NCBI GenBank assembly: GCA_002633005.1
Contig: NMRA01000074.1
Coordinates: 835,097 to 899,096, forward strand
Length of the DNA: 64,000 nucleotides
Direction: 5' to 3'
From: Phoronis australis
Taxonomy: Eukaryota > Phoronida > Phoronidae
A program made the translations under genes and the position numbers. The notes below the pieces were generated by a model. It was given only the letters and a program-made list of their open reading frames with translations, searched no databases and was not told the origin of the DNA. Shown here piece after piece: positions 38,323 to 50,500 of this stretch; the first letter of the stretch is position 1, and the number at the start of each line of letters is the position of its first letter.

Positions 38323-38488
38323 GCGCTTACAGTTAGTTGAGCTCGTTATTCTGGATCCCCAGTACTTAGCTTCCGAACAATTTGGTCGATCAACCTTTCT
38401 TATCATCCACGTTGGGCTCTTAGGACAGAGGATCAGGGTTATTAGTTGCAACTTTCAGCAACACGTCCCACGGCATTAACGGCGTGAA

Positions 38489-38507
38489 ATGGAATCGGCA
38501 GTTGCAG
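38489..38507 (+). CDS. CASP8: Caspase exon 1 (start codon)
   Basis: ATG followed by six codons (MESAVA) and a GTAAGG donor. The one leftover base fits the phase of the exon at 41365. A shorter alternative start is the in-frame ATG at 41394. Support is from splice signal and phase only. Confidence 0.5.
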
Positions 38508-41500
38508 GTAAGGAGAGGTATGGCTCATAACATCATTTGAAAACGTTGTGTAAAATATCCCCAGAAAATGAAAATCACTCTTTCCCACTGATACACATGC
38601 TGTTCAAATAAAATTCTAAAATCAAAATAAATTACTATCAATAATTCAATTTTCACACACGGAATATTATCCCCTTGGTGTAATAATCGACTCAATCCGT
38701 TTTTACTCTCAAACCTTAGCCAAAGTTTTCAGAGTTCGTTTTTCAAAAATATATATATATATATATTATGGAGTAATATTTTTAAAATGCTTAGAAATAT
38801 CAAATTGGGTAACAAAGACGGTATGCATACTACAATGGCTAATCTCATAAGACGATTTCTGCGCGAAAAGTATGAAATCTACTTTGTCCCTACAGATGGC
38901 AGTGTTTTACGGGAATTTCCCGGAAATTCTGGTTAGTTTTGATAAAATTCCCGTGATTTCTTACATTTTATTGACATTGTCACAGTTTCTTTCATGTTCC
39001 TTCCATCTTATTCCGATCAGGCAACGATTACTGAATGCAAAGGCGGCCTGGTGCGGAACTTCATCATGGCATAGTGTCATCGCTGCAGTGGAAGACTTGC
39101 CTTTAGACTAGAGTCTCGACCAACGCCGAAAATCGACAACTGTGGACACTACTCCGTCAACTGATCACCATACATTTGAAGGACAACCTCGGACTTGAGA
39201 TTAACTTAAGAATTAACGGAGTTTGACTTAGACACTTAGACTTAGAGTACAGCTCACCTAGATGAGATGGGTAGTCCTCGAGCGAGTTTAAAGTAGTATA
39301 GTTATGACGACAGACAGTCAGAGAAATTTGTTCACTGTTCAGGTAACTGGGTTAAAATCAATGCAAAATTAGTCTCATGCCTACATTCTATACCCTCTAT
39401 TCAAGCATGTCATCCTATAATGTTTTTGTATCGGTTATTTACAATACCTGCCTGAAAATCTCGACATAAGCGATGACTTTCTTGACCTCTTTGAATAGTA
39501 CGACTTATCCTAATGAATGCTGAACGCAACTAGACGGTGCAGCTCCAACTGGCTTAGTAGAGATGATGTATCTCCTATAGGAAACTTTTTGATGATTTAT
39601 GCCTCACATTGATTAAAGAAGTCACGTTGTTACCTTTTTTATATTGTACGGGACATCTTAGAAGGCCGTCGATGTCTAAACCCTTCCAACTCAAACAAGT
39701 ACTCCTGTTATCAATTTTTTTTTTCGAGCACTGATGTGCATTCCTTCGTTCAGTTCCCAAAATCGGACTCCGCAAATTTTTAACTCTGCACGCTGCTGGT
39801 GGTATGACGCCATATCCCCTGACATGAGCAACTTGTAAAAGTGGCTATGTACCGATTTTGGGAACTGAACAAGGTACTGCTCGAAGAAAAAGTTTGGTAA
39901 TGGCAGTATTTTTTTGAGTTAGAAGTAATTAAAGGCATGAACGACCTCCTTAGGTGACCCTCTACGCGCAACAAGAATAACATGTTTTTGATGTTTTAGC
40001 TGGCGTGAGCCATAATTTGCCAAAAGCTTCCGGCGTATGAAGCTTCTATAGGAGCTACACAGACTAGTACTGGCCAGCTAGAGACAGTGGTCTCTGTCTA
40101 GAATGCTATAAGATTTTCTTCAAATTGCTCTTAAGATCAGATAAACTGTGCGAGTTATGTACACCTTTCAAGTGTTGATGGTCACTATTGGAGGCATTTG
40201 CAGTCTTGATATCCTCCAGAAGCAAATACTCCTGTAAGCAAAATTTTGTTTGTAATAGGAGCTCATTCCATCAAATTTAGGAGTGAATGTCATTACAGTC
40301 AATTTGCTTGGAGTAAGAAGTAAATGCACAGAGGGTTATGGGGAGGTCAGCCATCTAACAGCCATGCTGAGACCCGGCAGCACAGACAGGGGACCTATCT
40401 ATAGCCTTGTATGAATGACTGGGTGTGGCTGGAAGTGCAGTCTAAACAGTATTCCATTCTCCATGTAAATTAGAGTTTATTTTAAGTCATAATTTAACTT
40501 GCATGCATAGATTTAACAATTGCTACCAAACCTCTGTTAGAGGCCTACAACATTTCACTTGAGTATAATTTAGCTGAATTAAATTCAAACATCTTTAAGA
40601 TATGTTACTAAAACACAGACATGTTGATAAGGTCCTACATAGCCTTACAACCCTTAATGATCTAAAAACTGACGAATCATCATTTGGGATCTGGCCACCA
40701 TCCCAAGTCATAGGTCACATTCACAGGCTCCAGCTTGCGAAATATTGTGACCTAAAAAAAGTTTGGTTTGGCAGTGGGTTTTTTTCTAACTATTTCTGTC
40801 GGGTTGATAGGGTATTTCAATGAAAATCGCACTAGTTGCTTATTTCTGTTGCTTATGGAGGGTATTGGAAGAGCCACAGCTTGCATGAGTTGTAATTTCC
40901 AAGCTACACATGTGCGACTTTTGCGTATTGTCCAAGATTTGATCTTGCATTTCCAGATCTAGTTCAGGTCTCAAATGCAACCTGTGGCTTGTCTCGTAGA
41001 GCCCTGCCTTAAAGGGACATTCTTGGTGTGAAAAGTAATTTCACAGAAATTAGCAGACACATGGAAATGAACCTACTGGATCTGCAATGCCACTGCTATT
41101 GTAGCAGATTATTTTATACTAACCCCGGACTTGATTTCAGCGAATCTCTGGCTGACAATGGTGAGAATTGGTGATTTAAAATAAATTAAAACATGAGATT
41201 GTGTTTCTAAGTTATAGCTGTGGTCAAAGCTAGTAACTCCATGAAGTGTCTCATTCAACAATATAATCCCGGTTGTCAAACCCATAACTTCCCTTTAAGA
41301 TCCTAGATGCATGCCTGTGTAGTCATTATCATTCCTATCACTTTTCTGTGCCTTTGTTTTTCAGGTTTAGTACATCCTTCTTGCGATATTGAAATGTGTG
41401 ACAGTACGGATGCTGTGGTTGGACTGAGACCTACCACCACTAACCGGATGGTGTTATTTACCATAGACCAACAGATGCGTAGTAATGACTTGAGGGTCAT

Positions 41501-44500
41501 GAAGTTCCTCTGCGCTGATCACTTTCCGCATGGGGAATTGGAGAAAATTGTTCGTCCCATGGATTTGTTTCAGCTCATGATAAGTAAATGTAAAATCAAC
41601 ATTGAAGCAGGCGATGTACAGTATCTGGCAGAGTTGCTTTATTTCGTACATCGTCTCGACTTAATTAAGAAGCTGGGTTATACACCACAAGAAGTGAGGA
41701 ATTTCATCAAAAACAACAAACATCATCGCGTGCCTGATTACAGGTATGTTTAAGTCCCACATGATAATTTGCAAATTCAGGCTGTCACTTGTCTTGCTTT
41801 GCGTCGATGCTATGATACCTACTCATAGTGATTCAAGCATTGGGTGATGGCCTTGATTGCTTGTTCTGATGATGAAGTGTGAGACAACGAACTTTGTTGA
41901 AGTTGAAAAATCTTTTTCATACTTTTTGTGAGGTGCCATTTCTATTTTTTTGTGAAAAGATGTTAGGAAACCTGTACTCACTATTCTGCAGAATAATGTT
42001 TGTGACGGATGTATCAGAGAACATTTTGATCAATTGTGGGTGTGACGGACATACGTGAGCGACGTACAAATTTGCCGTACGTCTGTCCACGCAATTTCTG
42101 ATTGAACGAATAATCCCTGGGATCTACAATTTTGGTCAATAGTATTGAGTAACATGTTAAAAGAGAATCTGAATAAAAACATTTTAATGCAACTAAACTT
42201 TTGAGCGCTTTTTTATGACGGACGTATGTCACCATGATATCCAGGAGCTGTATCTTCAAAAGTCCTGAACGGGTTTTCATGAAATTTGGTGTGTAGGCAT
42301 TTATTAGTGAGATATCACTATCCACCCGTTTTCGAATGGATTCGACATAGTTTGCGCCAACTAGTGGTCATTTTTACTGTTTTCGGGTCTGTTTTTTGTG
42401 TCCACCTCTCTATCAACCAAACCGCTCAAAGGATGATTGTGAAAATTGGCATGTATGTGCTTACTATGAAGAAGACCGTTGACGATGATTTTCCGACGAT
42501 TTCGACTACAGTGACGCCTCCTAGTGGCAGTTTTTTTTTTGCGCCTATGGTTGTATCTCCTAAACCATAACCAGGATCTTTACGAAATTTAGTAAGTATA
42601 TTTATATGATGTTAACAATAGACAACAAAGACTTTTGGACAGATCCGAATACCGGTGTGCCCCCTAGTGGCAATTTTATTTTTTTTTACGCTTATCTTTG
42701 TGTCCTTAACGGATTTTCATGAAATTTAATATATAGGCACCTACATGTATTAGTGAGGTGATGCCATCCTCCCGTTTTTGGATGGATTCGACATAGTCTG
42801 TGGCACCTAGTGGCCATTTTTACTGTTTTGCGTCCACCCCTCTATCAACCAAACCGCTCAAAGGATGATTGTCAAAATTGGCATGGATGTGCTTACAATA
42901 AAGAGGACGGGTGACGATTTTCCGATGATTTTGACTACTGTGGCACCTCCTAGTGTCAGTTTTGTTTTTATTGTGTCTATGGCTGTATCTCCTAAACCGT
43001 TCGCAGGATCTTTAGTTAATTTAGAAAGTGTATTTATTTGATGTTGACTACGGATGTCGACAACTTTCGGACAGATCTGACTACTGCTGTGCCGCCTAGT
43101 GGCTATTATAGTTTTTTTATGTTTAACTCATGCAGTATCTTCAAAGGTCCTCAACAGATTTTCATAAAATTTTAAATATAGGCATCTATTGGTGTGATGA
43201 CACTAGCTTCCTGTTTTTGCATGGAATCGAGGTATTTTGCACCACCTAGTGGCCATTTTTTGCTGTTTTCAAATCTTGTTTTTGGTGTCCACCCCTGTAT
43301 CAACCAAACCATTTAAAAATTGGCGTATATATTCTCAGTGTGAAGACGACCTTTGATGATGGTGACTGACTATTGAGGCGCCTCCTAGTGGTAGTTTTGT
43401 TTTGTGCCCATAGTTGTATCTCCCAAACCCACTGTAGGATCTTTACTAAATTTAGTAAGTGTATTTATATGAAGATAACAACAGACGACGATGTCTTTCA
43501 GGCGGATCCAACGGACACTGTAACCACTAGTGGCAATTTCATTTTATTCTGTTTTCTTTTGTTTCTCTGAAGTTCCTTGAACAGATTTTTATGAAATATG
43601 GCATGTTCCTGTTTTTGGATGGATTGTATGTTTTTACGCCATCTAGTGGCCATTTTTATGAAACAAATAAATAACCCCAAAAGCACACCATTTGCAATGC
43701 ATTAATTGGTAGGCGCATTTCAACGCTCCGCATTGCTCTTGTTTATAAAGTTTGAGCTTCATGTGATTGCACAAATTTGATAATATAGTGAAATACCAAT
43801 AACTGTCTTATTTATGACAATGACTAGTAACACATGAAAATCGAGCTAAGTTTTTAGAGTCAAGTGACCCCAAAAATGGGTCCATTTAGGCAAAAAAATG
43901 AAAGTTGTAGGACAGTCAAATATGGATCCTGAAACTAGAGAGACTGGGCTTTCAGATGAGACCAGAAATGTTAGACAATATTATTTTAATTTTTGGTCTT
44001 GAGTTTCACCTTTTCATGGACTTGCCTATAGTACATGCTGGTTATATTTGCATTCCTTTACAGAATAATGCTGGTGAAATTGTACGATGACTTGGTGCAA
44101 AAGGAAGTAGACACCCTGAAGTTTCTAATCAGTGGGTCTATCGGACGGAAGGCAGCAGAATCCGCCAAAGATGCGTTGGACTTGTTTCGAGAAATGGAAC
44201 AAGCTGGAGTTCTTGGACATGAGGATTTGGTTGAGCTTGAGCAAATGAGCCAGCATCTAGAGAGACGAGACTTGGCAGAGACGATTGCAGTGTACAAACG
44301 TATGAAAACTGATGCATTAATAATCTATATTTACTTGGTGGATCTGATGCCAGTCAAATAAACATCTCAATAGATTTAGAGCATAAGGCAGTTGATCAGT
44401 AATGTGGGTTGTAGGTGAAGGATCCCATGCCATAAATTCAATGCAATTGTTTCTATATATTGGGTAGAAGTTGTTTCAATGGTGCCACATCAAGTGGATT

Positions 44501-47500
44501 TTGAGTGGCTCACTAGGACTCCTTGTTCAAAATCTCAGTACTTTTCATATGGCAAAGTTTTTCAGGGGCTCGTCATGGAGTTCCTTATTTCCTGGAAAAA
44601 AGGTAGAATGTTGGATAGGGAATGGGATGTGGATTTGTTCTGTTAAAAATATTTAGTTTAGTAGAGTCCTAAAAAGTTTGTAGTTGTCAGAGGCAGTGTT
44701 TTCTGGCGTGGTGTCTGATAAATTAACCACTTGACAATTTTTTTCCGCCCACCTTACCTGGTTGCGTATTGTTTGTCATTTTATCCGGTTGTCCGTGTGT
44801 CTGCTCAATATCTTGGATTTTGACGAAATTTGGCTCAAGCGTGTAGGGCATCACTAAAATTGTTCTAGCCACTTTTAAAGCTAGCTGCCTTACATCCTGC
44901 AGTCAAGGGGGTGTAGCTTTCAATGAAACTTGACACAAAGGTGTGTGATATCAGTGCATATGCATGATTAAATTTTCTGGGAGATTCGTCTACTGTAGCA
45001 CCTCCTAGTTGCCATTCTGTTCTCGAGGAGTTTTTCAATTGTTGTTTTGGGGAGAAGAGCCTTTCCGAATCATTTCTTCTATATAGAACAGATGGGCAGA
45101 CTACATTCATTTGAAACTTGACAATGAGGTACATCTGTTGATTTTTGGTCACTGCAGTGCCTCCTAATGGCCATTTTGAGTGAGAGTGTTTCGGATGATA
45201 GATGGAGAACGGATTGACAGATTTTAAGTTAACTTAAGGCAAATGTATGTCATATCAATGCGCCGCCACTGTTCAATTAATCTTCATGTTGTTAATGTTT
45301 TGACCAGAGTTCTTTAGCCAAGCTGGACTGGTGAGTGGTGACACTGCAGACATCAGCTGTGTTGTGAAAGGCGCCCTCTGTTGTGGATCATCAAACTAGA
45401 TATGTTTAGACATTTTCCAGTTCACGTTGACCACAACCCCTTTCCATGCAAATATCTCCACTGTCTGTTTCTATTCTCCGATCCAACAGCAAAGTTTATT
45501 TGTGTGATAATGTGTGTCCAAAACAAGCACTAAACCTAAGAAATTGAAACGTATTGATGCATTTCAAACTGGTTCGATGAATGCACTCATAACAGATGTC
45601 TCTAAACTTGCAAATAGTTTGAATGCTACTAGTTTGGGTGGTCTATTTTCAGATTTGAATCATAATCCAGGGTTACATTTTTATTTTCTGTTTTCTTCCC
45701 ATATGTAGTTTTCATTTTCTTCCACAGGTAACTGTCTTCCGTTGTCAGCAGCCATTCAGCCACCACCACAAGAGCCTCCCAATCCTCCATTGCCAAACAT
45801 GAAACAGATTGCCCAGCGTGGCTTTGCTGAAAAACTAGTGGTTATGATGCCGGAACCTTCTAATACACCGCAGGGACCCACCACCCCACAGAACTCATAC
45901 CGCCCACCAGGACGGGGACAGGTGCCACCAGGTGGCAACATTGCAACCAAACCCTCATCTGGGAATCCTGCAAAAATCTCAAACAAGGCTTCTGAAGAGA
46001 GTGTGCAAGTCGGTGATACTTCCATGGAAACTGGAGCCAGTGGTGGCGGTGTACCTTCAGTGGTGGACTTGATCAGTACCTTAAGAGATGGCAGTGATGA
46101 TGATGATGATGATGATGATAATGATGACAATGATAAAAATGGGGATGAAGGTAACGATAGCAGTTTTGGTGGTAACGATATAGAAGCAATTCCTCTTCCT
46201 GCCGTGAGTGCTGCCATGGAACAAGAAAGACCTGAAGTCGAGCAAGTCGATTACCAACAAGGTGAGAAGCTTTAATGTACATTTCTACATTTGGGACACA
46301 GTTATTCAAAACCAATGTGGTAATAAAACATTTTTTTTTTCTAATTGGGCACAACCACTCCTTCATTAAATTCTGTTTACTTCACTTCACATCTAAACTG
46401 TTGTACAGTGGTTGTTGTGTGTTCAATTTGTGGAGGGTAACTATGATATGTCAAAGCACCTGTTATCTGTTTTTATGCACCCTCATATTTATATGTGGAC
46501 GCATTATGCCGTCATCTCCGTTCGTCTGTCGGACTGTCGGCCGGTCCGGCGTCCACTGCTCTGTCTCCAAAATGCCTTGACGTATGTTCACGAAATTTGG
46601 CACATGTTTGCTTTTATAGATGGGACGGCATGAGCGAACTTTCGGACGGAACCGACTACTGGTGTGCCCCCTATTGGCAATTTTATTTTTTATCTTTACC
46701 TCTGTATCTTCAAAGGTCCTCAACGTGTTTTCATAAAATATAGTATATAGGACCCTATTAGTGAGATGACACTTTTCTCCCATTTTCGGATGGATTTGTC
46801 GTAGTTTGTGCCATTTTTACAGTTATCAGGTATTTTTTGGCGTCCACTCCTCCATCAACCAAACTGCTGTAAGGATGATTGTGAAAATTGGCATGTATGT
46901 CTTCTTACTATGAAGAGGACAGCTGACCATGATTTTCTGACAACTCCCGACTGCTGTGGCACCTCCTAGTGGCAGTTTTGTGCCTAGAGCATTATCTCTT
47001 AGACTGTTTGCAGGATCTTTACTAAATTTTGCAAGACTGTATTGTTATGATCGTGGCTCGACGCTATTAAAATCGCCAGGTCGCATTTTGCGACCTAGCC
47101 AAAATCCCAGGTCGCATTTTCAAAATCCAGCTTGCATTCGTAAATGCCAGGTCGAAAAATTTTCCCGCCATTTTATGCGCCAAAATAGATTTTTTAGATC
47201 ATCGAGAAAATTTTAGATTATGCTCTTACCTGCAGCGTTAAATACTCACAAATTTCGGATCTCAAAACTGACTTCATTCATGCAGGTACGGCCTTACTGT
47301 TCTTCACGACCGCCATTGAAAGACTCTAGAGCGCAAGGCAAGTTGCCGACGTGAAAGTTGAATCAGTGCTCTCTAACTGACTTTTGCATTCGAGTAGCTA
47401 AATTTGTGATGTGAAAAGGGAGAAAATGCCCGTTGAAAAAGTATCCGGGATTTTGTTAGATCTGGCATGCTACTGGCTGTCATCAAAGTCGTTAAAGATT

Positions 47501-50500
47501 CAAACTAACTTGGGTAATGGCGAGTTTGCTCTTCAATACCTTCCAAGTACAGAAAAATAGGTCAGTCACAAAACGACACGCATGTCACTAGTGTTAACTT
47601 TCTTTCCGAGGTATAAAACAAAGCCGGGATTTGGTTTTTACATATTGTGAAAAGAAGTTTTTGAAAACTGAAGTTGTGTGACACACCATACAAGCTGCGT
47701 GTCAATTTTAAACCACACGTGGTCGTTTGTAGTGCGCTTTGATGGGTGCTAGCTTGAACTTTGGGTGCTTAATTGGAAATTCTCAAAATTTAAGGGGGGA
47801 CTTTTAATAGATCAGTGAGCGCTTATTATGAAACACTTTAAAGGTAGGGAGTAGGCTTGTGCGTGAGCATAGTCGTTAACCTCAGTGTTTGCGGTAATAA
47901 GATATTAAAACGCTGCAATGGTAAGAAACGTTATAATAATACGATTTTGCGAGGCAAACTCCATCTTATAGGGGTGACTTTCTGGATATCGTTACCACCT
48001 ACATTGTACCCTTTTTAGCCACCCGGAATGATTTTGTTTTTAACTGCCCACTTCAGCCGGAACAAGGTTGTTTCTATAGGAGTCTGAACATTTTACAATT
48101 TCGCATCTAGTGCCAGTTTAGTTGCAATAGCTGGCTACGGGCATAGAATACAGGATTTACAGAACATTGACCTCGGGAAACATCGTAACAGGAAAACGTC
48201 AGTTCTGGGTTATATCGGTCCCGGGACATCGGGTCTTTTATAATCGCTGGGAATCTGAGTTCAATTTCAAATAAACCAGAGCCAAGCCGGTATACTCTTT
48301 CATTTAGGACTGTCGCTGTTCTTTGAAGTGGTGCGCACGCTTGAGTTCATGCACTTGAATTGCTGTAGTAGGCCTACACTTTACGTTGGCAACAACTTGT
48401 GAAAGACAAATCATATTTCGCGCACGTAGCCCCAGAAACAAGTAAAGGGTTTGAGAATTTCTTGGCAACTGAAAGTAAAGACGTGACCGTCGNNNNNNNN
48501 NNNNNNNNNNNNNNNNNNNNNNNNNNNNNNNNNNNNNNNNNNNNNNNNNNNNNNNNNNNNNNNNNNNNNNNNNNNNNNNNNNNNNNNNNNNNNNNNNNNN
48601 NNNNNNNNNNNNNNNNNNNNNNNNNNNNNNNNNNNNNNNNNNNNNNNNNNNNNNNNNNNNNNNNNNNNNNNNNNNNNNNNNNNNNNNNNNNNNNNNNNNN
48701 NNNNNNNNNNNNNNNNNNNNNNNNNNNNNNNNNNNNNNNNNNNNNNNNNNNNNNNNNNNNNNNNNNNNNNNNNNNNNNNNNNNNNNNNNNNNNNNNNNNN
48801 NNNNNNNNNNNNNNNNNNNNNNNNNNNNNNNNNNNNNNNNNNNNNNNNNNNNNNNNNNNNNNNNNNNNNNNNNNNNNNNNNNNNNNNNNNNNNNNNNNNN
48901 NNNNNNNNNNNNNNNNNNNNNNNNNNNNNNNNNNNNNNNNNNNNNNNNNNNNNNNNNNNNNNNNNNNNNNNNNNNNNNNNNNNNNNNNNNNNNNNNNNNN
49001 NNNNNNNNNNNNNNNNNNNNNNNNNNNNNNNNNNNNNNNNNNNNNNNNNNNNNNNNNNNNNNNNNNNNNNNNNNNNNNNNNNNNNNNNNNNNNNNNNNNN
49101 NNNNNNNNNNNNNNNNNNNNNNNNNNNNNNNNNNNNNNNNNNNNNNNNNNNNNNNNNNNCTCCTAGTGGCAGTTTTGTTTTTTTTTTCGCCTATTGCTAT
49201 ATCTCCTAAACCTTTTGTAGGATCATTACTTAATTTATCAAGTTTATTTATATAATATTGACAATGTACGATGACAACTTTCAAGTGAATATGACTATTG
49301 GTGTGCCCTCTAGTGGCAATTTTACTTTTTATGTTTACCCGTGAATATCTTCAAAGATCTTCAACTGATTTTCATAAAATTTTGAATATACGGCATGTAT
49401 TGGTGAGATGATGCTGTTTTTGGATGGATGCGACATAGTTTACGCCATCTAGTGGCCATTTTTACTGTTTTCGAATCTGTTTTTTGCATCCACCCCTCTA
49501 TCAACCAAACCGCTCAAAGAATGACAATGAATATCGCCTGTACGTTCTTACTACGAAGTAACGGCTGATGATGATGTACCGACGACTTCGACTACTGTGG
49601 CGCCCCCTAGTGGCCGTTTTGTTTTTCGCACCTATGCCTGTATCTCATAAACTGTTTGCAGGATCTTTACTAAGTGAATTCATATGATGTTAACAATGGA
49701 CGACAACGACTTTCGGACGAATCTGACTACTGGTGTGCCACCTAGTGGCAATTTATTTTTATGGTTACCTCTGTATCTTCAAACTTTAAGGTCCTCAACG
49801 TATTTTTATAAAATTTGGCATACCGGCATCTGTTAATGAGTTGACGCTATCTCTCTGTTTTCAGATGGATTCGACCTAGTTTGCGTCACCTAGTGGTCAT
49901 TTTTACTGTTCTCAAGTCTTTTTTGGCGTCCACTCGTTTATCAACCAAACTGCTTTCAGGATAATTGTGAAAATTAGCATGTATGTTTTTACTATGACGT
50001 GGACGGCTGACGATGATTTTCTGACAGCTTCCACGACTGTGGCGCCTTTTAGTGGCCGTTTTATATTTTTTGGGCTCATGGCTGTTTCTCCTAAACCATT
50101 TACTTAATTTAGGCAAGCAAGTGTATTTATAGGACGTTGACAACAAAAGGGGACGACTTTCGGATGGATCTGACTTGTGGCAATCTTACTTTTTTACGTT
50201 TAACTCTGAATGTTCTAAGGTTCTCAACAGATTTTCACAAAATTTTAAATATAGGCATCTATTTGTGAGGTGACGCTATCCTCCTGTTTTTGGGTGGGAT
50301 CGAGGCCATTTTTGCTGTTTTCGAATCTTGTTTTTGGCGTCCACCCCTCCATCAAGCAAATTATTCTAAGGATTTTTTTAAAATTTGGCATATGTGTGAA
50401 GGAGTCGTTTGATGATGGCGACTGACTACTGTGGCACCTCCTAGTGGTAGTTTTGTTTAGTTTTGGGCCCATAGCTGTATCTCCTTAACCTACTGCATGA

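Larger units (their letters stand above)
35762..38488. promoter_or_regulatory. Divergent intergenic region between SR-cyclophilin and caspase
   Basis: About 2.7 kb separates the two start codons, with transcription pointing outward on both sides. It includes the CACGTG tandem array at 37131-37220, a fold-back element at 37575-38097 and a TATAAA-like box at 38317. The 5' UTRs are not delimited, and no other gene was seen. Confidence 0.5.
38508..41364. other. Putative caspase intron 1
   Basis: Holds the second fold-back element (39568-40057), a short TA microsatellite near 38,750 and otherwise nothing I can name. Open frames here lack domain features. Confidence 0.45.

Noticed and set aside
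45308-45330. Possible 23-nt caspase micro-exon (reads QFFSQAGL) between the DED2 and linker exons
   Set aside because: Splice signals are good, but including it shifts the frame of the next exon into an early stop; direct joining of 44299 to 45728 keeps the frame.
45756-46217. 153-codon minus-strand frame opposite the caspase linker exon
   Set aside because: It is the antisense of low-complexity coding sequence (poly-Asp and Pro-rich), and the plus-strand frame joins the caspase exons in phase.
48304-49284. Very long frames on both strands spanning 48.3-49.3 kb
   Set aside because: They consist almost entirely of unknown bases in the assembly gap.
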